From the NCBI GenBank assembly GCA_020060765.1, contig JAGUZQ010000118.1, positions 1 to 40,315 of the forward strand: 40,315 bases of DNA. Direction: 5' to 3'. Both the position numbers and the translations under genes were made by a program. The first letter of the stretch is position 1, and each line of letters opens with the position of its first letter. The notes under the pieces were generated by a model. That model ran no database searches, was not told the origin of the DNA, and saw only the letters and a list, made by a program, of their open reading frames with translations. Below, one piece after another: positions 32,304-40,315 of the stretch. The stretch is from Planctomycetota bacterium. Its GTDB lineage: Bacteria; Planctomycetota; SZUA-567.

Positions 32304-33158
32304 ATGCCGGCAGAGATCGACTTGAAAAACCGTACACTGGGTGAATACCGCTGCCTTTCCCGCCTTACGTCCGGGGGGTTCGGCACGATTTGGAAGGCGA
32401 CTCCGCTGAAGGACGCCAAGTCGGTGGTTGCGGTCAAGGTGCCCAATCCAGAGTTGATGGCGGACAAGAAGGCGCTGGCCGCTTTTGAAAAAGAGTTCCG
32501 GCTGGGACAGACGTTCAGTCATCACGGAGTGTTGAAATATCTCGCGTTCGGGGAATTCGATAAACTGCCGTACATGGTGATGGAATATTTCGAGTCCGTG
32601 ACCCTGGCCACGGCTCTGCTGGGAAAGGAAGAGGGAAAGTTTCCAGTGCTGGGCAGGGCTGATGAATTCATCGCCAACGTCGCCCGCTCGCTCGGCTATA
32701 TCCACAACCTGGGGATTGTCCACCGCGACGTGAAGCCGGAAAACATCCTGGTCAACGAATTGTGCCAGGCGAAGGTGATAGATTTTTCCTCCGCCGTGAG
32801 CGGGGCGAAATGTTGGCTGCCGTTTGCGCGTACAGCGGCAGGCACCCCCAGTTATATGGCACCGGAACAGATTCTGAAAAAACCGGTGACTCCGGCGACG
32901 GACGTGTATTCTTTCGGCGCGGTGTTGTACGAGATGTTTGCAGGGCGGCCGCCGTTCGTGGGCGACAATCAGAACGAAGTGCTTAACCGCCACCTCAAGA
33001 GCGAGCCTTCGCCGGTAGGCAGGTTCAATAAGGACGTCTCGCCGGGGTTGGACAAGTTGATCTTGTTGATGTTGGCGAAATCACCCAAGGAGCGCCCGCA
33101 CGACATGTGGATTTTCCTGCGGCAGTTGAAGCGCGCGGGAGTATATCATTCCGGGTAG
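32304..33158 (+). CDS. Small cytoplasmic Ser/Thr protein kinase
   Basis: The 284-residue protein consists almost wholly of one Hanks-type kinase domain with no membrane helix or sensor domain. The glycine loop is SGGFGT (23-28), the ATP lysine K45 (VAVK), the catalytic loop HRDVKPEN (140-147), the metal-binding motif DFS (160-162, Gly of DFG replaced by Ser) and APE (186-188). It should be active. GGGAGAAG precedes the ATG. It sits between purQ and gyrA, and gyrA starts 21 bp after its stop, so the kinase and gyrase A may share a transcript. The targets are unknown. Confidence 0.9.
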   Translation: MPAEIDLKNRTLGEYRCLSRLTSGGFGTIWKATPLKDAKSVVAVKVPNPELMADKKALAAFEKEFRLGQTFSHHGVLKYLAFGEFDKLPYMVMEYFESVTLATALLGKEEGKFPVLGRADEFIANVARSLGYIHNLGIVHRDVKPENILVNELCQAKVIDFSSAVSGAKCWLPFARTAAGTPSYMAPEQILKKPVTPATDVYSFGAVLYEMFAGRPPFVGDNQNEVLNRHLKSEPSPVGRFNKDVSPGLDKLILLMLAKSPKERPHDMWIFLRQLKRAGVYHSG

Positions 33159-33179
33159 TAAAGGAGCGACGCAAGACCT

Positions 33180-35777
<2,598 letters not shown>

Positions 35778-35805
35778 AATCTGTATACATTATATTATGT
35801 GCACC

Positions 35806-35836
35806 AAGCCTCCCGCCGACGCGGGAGGCTTTTTTT
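35806..35836 (+). terminator. Strong intrinsic terminator of gyrA
   Basis: AAGCCTCCCGC (35806-35816) pairs with GCGGGAGGCTT (35821-35831) around a CGAC loop, followed by a run of seven T (35830-35836). Confidence 0.93.
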
Positions 35837-35885
35837 GTGCTTCCGGGAGCCAAAACAATCCCCGGTGGCGTGGTTTTATCGGACA

Positions 35886-35910
35886 TGGCAGATTGTTGCA
35901 ATCGTTGCCA
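35886..35910. promoter_or_regulatory. Interrupted inverted repeat upstream of TonB receptor
   Basis: TGGCA-GATTG (35886-35895) is mirrored by CAATC (35899-35903) and, after a 2-bp gap, TGCCA (35906-35910). It could be an operator or a hairpin. It directly abuts the direct repeats at 35911. Confidence 0.35.
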
Positions 35911-35946
35911 GGAAATCCACTTTAACTGGAAAAATCCACTTTAATT
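35911..35946. repeat. Tandem direct repeat upstream of TonB receptor
   Basis: AAATCCACTTTAACTG and AAATCCACTTTAATTG follow each other with a period of 19 bp. Two similar sites on nearly the same face of the helix are common for dimeric activators or repressors. They lie about 160-200 bp before the receptor gene. Confidence 0.5.
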
Positions 35947-36108
35947 GAAAGTATGAGAAAAAATTGCGCAAATTGTGTGTGTAAACCGGCGATTTGTCGA
36001 TCAATGTAAGTAAGCCGTATTGGCTCTGACCGTTGCTTTCGTCTGGAAAATCGGCGGTTATGTAGGGCTGCGGCGTGAACACGAGGATTATACCGAAAGG
36101 AATCGTAG

Positions 36109-38022
36109 ATGAAAAAGAAACTTTTGGCTTGCTTGTTCTGTGGCTTGCTTGCCGCCAATTTCTGCCAGGCGGAGGAGGCGATTCCCGCCAAATTGAACGC
36201 GGCGGACGCGGCAGAGATTGTGGCCGAGGAGCAAACCGTCGAGACTGTCTCGCGGGTGGAAACTCCCGCAACCGAGGTGGGCAGCACGGTTACGGTTATC
36301 ACCGCGGACGAAATCAAGTCCAAGCACCAGTTGGTCGTCTCCGACGTCCTGCGTAGCGTGGCGGGACTGCACGTGTCCCGCGCCGGCGGCAGGGGTCAGC
36401 CCGAAAGCGTTTATCTCCGCGGTTGCACGGCTGATCAGACCGTCGTGCTGATAGACGGGGTGGAGATAACCAATGTCATGTCGCCGGGGCGTAGCGCCAT
36501 GGTCTCTGACATCCTGCTGGAAACCGTGGAGCGGATCGAGGTTCTGCGCGGCCCCCAGAGCGTGATGTACGGCTCCGACGCCATCGGCGGCGTGATCAAC
36601 ATCATTACCAAGAAAGGCAAGGGCAAGGTAGGCGCCACTTTTACCGGCGAAGCTGGCACGATTGGGGAACTCCACGGCGGCCTTCAGGTTTACGGTGGCA
36701 CGGAAAAGGCGAATTTCTATGTCAATCTTTCCCGCACGTATTCAGCCGGGCTTTCCGCCGCCAGGGAAATCTATAACAACAGCGAGGAAGACGACTATCT
36801 CAATACAGCCTTTTCCGGTCGACTCGACTTCGCGCCCTGCGACAATATCGACTTCGGTTTTTTCTTCGGCCACACCGATGCCAAGACCGACGTGGACGAT
36901 GCCGGTTACAAAGGCGGCGATGACCCCAACCGCACCGTTGACACCACCCAGATTTTCGCCCGCGGGCAGGTGACGCTGAAACTGTTTCATGACTGCTGGA
37001 AACAGACCTTGGGGGTTTCCATCACCGACGTTGACCGGACGGAACTTGACCGGCCGGACAAGTACGATCTGGTCGATACCTACCGGGGCGACTGGAACGG
37101 CAACCTGGTCAAGATCGACTGGGTCAACGAGGTTGTGACGCACCAGAACAATACTGTTGTCTTCGGCCTGGAAAACGAGCGGGAAAAAGGCGATGGCAGC
37201 GACACCAACCTTACCTTCAACGGGGAAAGCAGGCGTACCGGAGCCAGATTTATCGAAGACCGCTTCTCGCTGTTCGATTCGCTGTTCCTGTCGGCTGGAT
37301 ACAGGCAGGACGACGTGGAAGACCTGACCCAGATGGATACCTGGCGTTTTGCCGCAACGTATTACTATAAGGACACTGGCACGCGCTTTCTAACCTCCTA
37401 CGGCAAGGCTTTCAAGGCGCCTTCCCTGTACCAGCTTACCGCCTCCACTACCGGCAACAAGGGACTGGAGCCTGAAGTCAGCCATGGGTGGGATTTGGGA
37501 TTTGAACAGGCGCTGTTCGACAGCACAATCAAGTTCGGTTTGACCTATTACAATAATGATACCAGGGAAATGATAGCTTTGGATCCCACTACCAACCGGT
37601 ATGCCAACCTTTACCGGGTTAATTTGAGCGGTTTTGAAAGCTTCATCGAACTGCAATTGCTGCACAACCTGAAACTGCGCTGGCGCTACACCTACAACCG
37701 GTCGGAGGATCACGAGGACGGTCGCCAGATGTTGTTGCGGCCCAAGCATATCGTGGCGTTTGACGCCGACTGGACGCGCAATAAGTGGATGATAAACCTG
37801 AATTCCCAGTACGTGGATTGCCGGGAGGATTTTGCCACCGGGATCGGCATGGTGGAACTCGACTCCTACCTGCTGGTCAATCTTGCCGCGACTTATAAAT
37901 TCAACGAACACCTGGAATTCTACGGGAGGGTGGAAAACCTGCTTGACCGGGATTACGAGGAAGTATTCGGCTATGCCTCGCCGTCGATCAACGCCTATCT
38001 CGGTCTGTCGCTTTCGTTCTGA
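36109..38022 (+). CDS. TonB-dependent outer-membrane receptor, BtuB/CirA-like
   Basis: The 637-residue protein starts with a signal peptide (1-21, cleavage probably after CQA) and then an N-terminal stretch with a possible TonB box (about 42-50, ETVSRVET). The plug domain covers about 55-165 (VSDVLRSVAGLHV, then VLIDGVEI, then VERIEVLRGPQSVMYGSDAIGGVINI by position 145-170). The rest is a 22-stranded barrel ending in LGLSLSF with a terminal Phe, as outer-membrane proteins require. Such receptors import vitamin B12, iron complexes or sugars using TonB energy. No transport or TonB genes are adjacent, so the ligand is unknown. AAGG precedes the ATG. Confidence 0.92.
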   Translation: MKKKLLACLFCGLLAANFCQAEEAIPAKLNAADAAEIVAEEQTVETVSRVETPATEVGSTVTVITADEIKSKHQLVVSDVLRSVAGLHVSRAGGRGQPESVYLRGCTADQTVVLIDGVEITNVMSPGRSAMVSDILLETVERIEVLRGPQSVMYGSDAIGGVINIITKKGKGKVGATFTGEAGTIGELHGGLQVYGGTEKANFYVNLSRTYSAGLSAAREIYNNSEEDDYLNTAFSGRLDFAPCDNIDFGFFFGHTDAKTDVDDAGYKGGDDPNRTVDTTQIFARGQVTLKLFHDCWKQTLGVSITDVDRTELDRPDKYDLVDTYRGDWNGNLVKIDWVNEVVTHQNNTVVFGLENEREKGDGSDTNLTFNGESRRTGARFIEDRFSLFDSLFLSAGYRQDDVEDLTQMDTWRFAATYYYKDTGTRFLTSYGKAFKAPSLYQLTASTTGNKGLEPEVSHGWDLGFEQALFDSTIKFGLTYYNNDTREMIALDPTTNRYANLYRVNLSGFESFIELQLLHNLKLRWRYTYNRSEDHEDGRQMLLRPKHIVAFDADWTRNKWMINLNSQYVDCREDFATGIGMVELDSYLLVNLAATYKFNEHLEFYGRVENLLDRDYEEVFGYASPSINAYLGLSLSF

Positions 38023-38047
38023 AAACCCGGCAGAAAATATTTTATCT

Positions 38048-38078
38048 CAGCCCCGTCCTTGCCCAAAGGACGGGGCTG
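38048..38078 (+). terminator. Hairpin terminator of the TonB receptor gene
   Basis: CAGCCCCGTCCTT (38048-38060) pairs with AAGGACGGGGCTG (38066-38078), a 13-bp perfect stem with a 5-nt loop. Only TTGT follows, so termination may be incomplete. The next promoter overlaps it. Confidence 0.75.
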
Positions 38079-38087
38079 TTGTATAAT
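38059..38087 (+). promoter_or_regulatory. Putative promoter of the regulator-CHAD operon
   Basis: A perfect TATAAT (38082-38087) lies 17 bp after TTGCCC (38059-38064). The -35 box and spacer lie inside the preceding terminator hairpin, so readthrough or folding could affect it only at the RNA level. The leader would be about 120 nt. Confidence 0.45.
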
Positions 38088-38213
38088 GCCGCGAAATTCG
38101 CGCGGCACAAGGCACGCGGAATTAGCGGAAAATATATCAAACGCTAATGGTGGTGGCAATAATCCATCCTGTTGCCTTCGGGGGATTTTTCCTGGTTCTG
38201 CGGGCACGTAAGC

Positions 38214-38894
38214 ATGAGTAAAATTGTAGTAATAAGTAAAAACCAGAAGAAGTCTGAAGCAGCTCGCGTGGTTCTGGCGGAGGTCGGCTACGAGGCGACG
38301 GTAGCCGATTCCGGCAAGCACTGGCTGAACCGCTTGCCGGAATTTCCGCCTGAGGCGATCCTGCTGGATGTTGCCGGGTGCGGGATGGTTCCGGACAAAT
38401 TCTGCCGGGAATTGAAGGATCACTCCGCTCTGCAGCAGGCCGCTCTGCTGCTGCTGGGCGGGACGGGGCAGGAAGAGGCGATTGCCGCCTGCCTGATGAA
38501 CGGAGCAGACGATTACATCAACGGCGTCGAGGACGGGGAACTGCTGGCCGCGCGGGTGGCTCGGATAATCGCCAAGAGGCAGGCGGGAGCGCAAAAGCAG
38601 CAGCGGCTGAACATCCAGGATCTGGCTATAGACCCCGGCAAGCGGGAGGTGCTGCTGAAAAACAAAAAACTGGAACTGACTTTCACGGAGTTCCAGATAC
38701 TTTATTCGCTGGTGGCCAAGCCGGGCTGGGTTTTTACCCGGGAAGAAATCATGAACGCGGTCAGGGGGGAGAATTATCCCGCTACAGCCCGGTCGATTGA
38801 CGTGCAGATTGTAGGCTTGCGAAAAAAGCTGGGCGGTATGGGCAGGTGTATCGAAACTGTGCGCGGTGTCGGTTACCGCTTCCGGGCGCAATAA
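38214..38894 (+). CDS. OmpR-family regulator with degenerate receiver domain
   Basis: The ATG at 38214 is chosen (226 residues, MSKIVVISKN); the frame is open to 38172. Residues 1-122 fold like a receiver and keep D52 (AILLDV) at the phosphoacceptor site, but the acidic pair after the first strand is missing (ISKNQ), the switch Thr/Ser is replaced (LLLLGG) and the conserved Lys is N103 (DYINGV). Residues 130-226 are a winged-helix OmpR/PhoB DNA-binding domain (LTFTEFQIL, then TVRGVGYRF). By family knowledge, normal phosphorylation is unlikely and control may be by another signal. No histidine kinase is adjacent; the CHAD gene follows after 19 bp. Confidence 0.88.
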   Translation: MSKIVVISKNQKKSEAARVVLAEVGYEATVADSGKHWLNRLPEFPPEAILLDVAGCGMVPDKFCRELKDHSALQQAALLLLGGTGQEEAIAACLMNGADDYINGVEDGELLAARVARIIAKRQAGAQKQQRLNIQDLAIDPGKREVLLKNKKLELTFTEFQILYSLVAKPGWVFTREEIMNAVRGENYPATARSIDVQIVGLRKKLGGMGRCIETVRGVGYRFRAQ

Positions 38895-38913
38895 TCCCGT
38901 CGGGGAGAAGCTC

Positions 38914-39753
38914 GTGGTTGAAAATGGCGGCAGACTACTGGGTCGCAGGTTCAGGGATATCAGCAGGCTGCTCCTGAAAGCTTTCGGCAAGGCAAGGAAA
39001 GAGCAGACCACCAGGCACACCCATTTCCTCAGCACTTCCCTGCGGCGACTGCTGGTGGCGGACATGGTCGCGTCTATGCTGATGGGAAAACCAACCCTGC
39101 ATCGCGGACTGAAAAAAATTGAGGCGTTGCGCAAATCCCAGGGCGCTCTCAGGGACATGCAGGAGGTTGGCAAAAAAGCCGCGACTCTGACGGATTTGGG
39201 TCGTTTCCAGTCGGGATTTATCCAATACCTGAGCCGAAGGGAAACAGTCATCGGGAAAGCGATTGCCAAAAGCATTGCTTCTTTCGACCTGGGGTGGCTG
39301 GAGAAAATCGCTGTCGGCAGGGATTGGAGAAAATGCTGCGAGTGTAAACTGGTATCGCAGCCGGAGGCACTTCCCGGAACGCTGCTGACTAAGGTGCTGT
39401 CGTACCGCCAAGCGGCGATCGAGGGTGAGGATCTGGAAGCGCTGCACAAGTTGCGGGTGAAGTACAAGAAATACCGGTATGCAGTGGAGTTTCTCCATCC
39501 CGATCATATCTATCGTTCCGAAAGCTGCTTCTGCCGCCTAAAGGAGACGCAGAGGGTTTTGGGCGAGGCGCACGACTGGGTGGTGGTGATCGAAAGTTGG
39601 CGGCAGTTTGCCAGCACCGGCGGGGTCGCCCATGAGGCTCCTGTTCCCGATATAATGAACGTCCGTCTCAAAGAAACCAGTTTAATGGCGCGGGAAATGC
39701 TTAAAGCAGAACTTCCCTGGTTAGCCCGGCTGGAAGGCCTTGCCCTTGCGTAG
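38914..39753 (+). CDS. CHAD-domain protein
   Basis: The GTG at 38914 is chosen (279 residues) because GGGGAG lies six nt upstream; the open frame extends into the regulator gene. The protein consists of a helical CHAD domain with basic helices. Landmarks are RHTHFLSTSLRRL (about 32-44), LHKLRVKYKKYRYAVEF (about 172-188) and RVLGEAHDWVVV (about 213-224), which carry the conserved His and Arg/Lys. CHAD domains bind inorganic polyphosphate and are found on polyphosphate granules. There is no CYTH partner domain. The pairing with a transcription regulator suggests joint control, possibly phosphate or polyphosphate related; this is inference. Confidence 0.82.
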   Translation: MVENGGRLLGRRFRDISRLLLKAFGKARKEQTTRHTHFLSTSLRRLLVADMVASMLMGKPTLHRGLKKIEALRKSQGALRDMQEVGKKAATLTDLGRFQSGFIQYLSRRETVIGKAIAKSIASFDLGWLEKIAVGRDWRKCCECKLVSQPEALPGTLLTKVLSYRQAAIEGEDLEALHKLRVKYKKYRYAVEFLHPDHIYRSESCFCRLKETQRVLGEAHDWVVVIESWRQFASTGGVAHEAPVPDIMNVRLKETSLMAREMLKAELPWLARLEGLALA

Positions 39754-39897
39754 TGAGCCCGAACCTACTGTCGGCAAAATCTCCCTGAAACTTCACGAAA
39801 AAATCCGTCATTTGTTCAGGAGTGCGCTTGCTTCGCCTATAGCTGTAAAAATATAAAAAGATACAAAAAGATCCATGTAAATATATAAAGCCATATA

Positions 39898-39932
39898 TAT
39901 TAATGATATAATGAGAAAGAGAATCATTAATA
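39898..39932. promoter_or_regulatory. Palindrome 1: 10-bp arms, 15-bp spacer
   Basis: TATTAATGAT (39898-39907) and ATCATTAATA (39923-39932) are exact inverted repeats. The right arm recalls the Fur half-site AATCATTA, but the 15-bp centre does not fit a classical Fur box. A regulator site or hairpin is possible. Confidence 0.45.
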
Positions 39933-39934
39933 AC

Positions 39935-39964
39935 TTGGTTTAAATTTTGTTGCTTTAATATAAT
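39935..39964 (+). promoter_or_regulatory. Putative promoter of the porin-like gene
   Basis: TATAAT (39959-39964) lies 18 bp after TTGGTT (39935-39940). A second perfect TATAAT is at 39907-39912. The leader from the first would be about 190 nt. Confidence 0.35.
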
Positions 39965-39970
39965 TTAAAC
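39938..39970. promoter_or_regulatory. Palindrome 2: 9-bp arms, 15-bp spacer
   Basis: GTTTAAATT (39938-39946) and AATTTAAAC (39962-39970) are exact inverted repeats with the same 15-bp spacer as palindrome 1. The arms cover the -35 and -10 elements of the putative promoter, as a repressor site would. Confidence 0.45.
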
Positions 39971-40024
39971 ACTTTTCTAACGTGACAACGAGATTTTTTC
40001 TATACACTGGACATGATGATGTTA

Positions 40025-40046
40025 AGCCGTAGAGGGAGATACGGCT
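40025..40046 (+). other. Leader hairpin with purine-rich loop
   Basis: AGCCGTA (40025-40031) pairs with TACGGCT (40040-40046); the loop is GAGGGAGA, which resembles a ribosome-binding sequence. Long structured leaders stabilise mRNAs of abundant outer-membrane proteins in other bacteria. Confidence 0.45.
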
Positions 40047-40112
40047 GATCAGGGTTACTTTGGGAAATGTTTTTGGCTTTGTTTGTGACGTTGAGTTTTG
40101 TTTTTTAGGGGA

Positions 40113-40128
40113 GTGGCCTTAGAGCCAC
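40113..40128 (+). other. Second leader hairpin
   Basis: GTGGC (40113-40117) pairs with GCCAC (40124-40128) around a 6-nt loop, about 30 nt before the porin-like start codon. Confidence 0.35.
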
Positions 40129-40160
40129 AAAAAATTCGCAGAGGAATGAAGGAGGAAGTA

Positions 40161-40315
40161 ATGATTAAACGTTGGACAATGGGTTTTGTGGCAGCGGCAC
40201 TTATGTTTGCCGGTGCTGCCCGGGCAGAGGATGTATCGAACCTGAAGGCGGAATTGGCTGACCTGAAGGCCAAGGTTGCCTCCATGGAAAGCGCCCGCGC
40301 GGGCGAAGTCGCTGG
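40161..40315 (+). CDS. Porin-like outer-membrane protein, 5' end only
   Basis: Only the first 51 codons are in the window. The ATG at 40161 follows a near-perfect GGAGGAAG site. Residues 1-22 form a signal peptide ending GAARA, with cleavage predicted before ED. The mature start is a short coiled-coil segment (VSNLKAELADLKAKVASMES), the typical periplasmic start of trimeric porins that contact the wall. The strong ribosome site and long structured leader fit a highly expressed envelope protein. The barrel lies beyond the window edge, so the class is not certain. Confidence 0.55.
   Translation, partial: MIKRWTMGFVAAALMFAGAARAEDVSNLKAELADLKAKVASMESARAGEVA

Larger units (their letters stand above)
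35778..36108. other. Intergenic region gyrA to TonB receptor
   Basis: This 331-bp gap holds the gyrA terminator (35806-35836), an inverted repeat (35886-35910) and a 19-bp-spaced direct repeat (35911-35946). The remaining 160 bp before the receptor gene show no gene and no convincing -10/-35 pair. A cobalamin riboswitch was looked for because of the BtuB-like gene and was not seen. Confidence 0.55.
39754..40160. other. AT-rich regulatory region before porin-like gene
   Basis: This 407-bp gap is clearly richer in A+T than the rest of the window from about 39840 to 40010. It holds two large palindromes (39898-39932 and 39938-39970), a promoter-like pair (39935-39964) and two leader hairpins (40025-40046 and 40113-40128). 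No gene was recognised in it. Confidence 0.6.

Noticed and set aside
35947..36108. Cobalamin riboswitch before the BtuB-like gene
   Set aside because: No B12-box-like sequence (GCCACTG) or matching stem set was found in the leader, so the ligand class of the receptor cannot be inferred this way.
39898..39932. Fur box before the porin-like gene
   Set aside because: Only one half-site resembles the Fur consensus and the spacing is wrong, so it is kept as an unassigned palindrome.

Overview
The window looks like a chromosomal segment of a moderately GC-rich, Gram-negative-type bacterium, most likely from the PVC group (Lentisphaerota, Verrucomicrobiota, Kiritimatiellota or Planctomycetota). No rRNA or tRNA is present to settle this. 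The pointers are an ECF sigma factor of the kind paired with Ser/Thr kinases, placed directly after a kinase-TPR protein; a second small Ser/Thr kinase; a PIN-PhoH ATPase; a DksA-type zinc finger protein with a lysine-rich tail; a GldA/GldG/DUF4340 ABC system; a LamG-bearing lipoprotein; and outer-membrane proteins (TonB receptor, porin-like start). Most of the window is core or housekeeping DNA. The only trace of a mobile element is a possible transposase tail at the left edge.

Layout. 1-150: possible transposase C-terminus. 151-2403: endonuclease III (-) and, divergent, a MATE exporter (+). 2540-6528: a LamG/GHL10 lipoprotein (+) convergent with a LysM protein-dapF pair (-), a cell-wall flavoured block. 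6910-12947: ABC ATPase, permease-GldG fusion, DUF4340 protein and the DksA-like protein (+), closed by a strong terminator at 13009-13050. 13068-13775: TPR lipoprotein (+), convergent with an operon read leftwards from 18472: PIN-PhoH, a degenerate acyl-adenylate-synthetase-like protein, a YkgJ-type Cys-cluster protein and pdxA. 18756-20534: rpsA, divergent from phoH, with the two promoters about 30 bp apart and a strong terminator after rpsA.

20613-28239: a tight leftward run of six genes: Ser/Thr kinase-TPR, ECF sigma factor, DegT/StrS aminotransferase, NAD-dependent epimerase, NeuD-type acetyltransferase and a glycosyltransferase-like protein. Spacing suggests one operon joining a signalling pair to synthesis of a modified surface sugar. 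28505-35777: purL (with two PurS-like repeats built in), purQ, a small Ser/Thr kinase and gyrA, closed by a terminator. 36109-38022: a TonB-dependent receptor. 38214-39753: an OmpR-type regulator with a degenerate receiver, followed by a CHAD-domain protein. After an AT-rich regulatory region with two large palindromes, the window ends inside a probable porin gene.

No CRISPR array, prophage, restriction system or recognised defence island is visible. The points most worth a second look are the kinase-sigma-sugar operon, the catalytically doubtful adenylating-enzyme homologue coupled to a Cys-cluster protein, the pseudo-receiver/CHAD pair, the lysine-tailed DksA-like protein, and several structured leaders or operators (13009, 18614, 39898). 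All functional calls come from reading motifs by eye; no database search was run.
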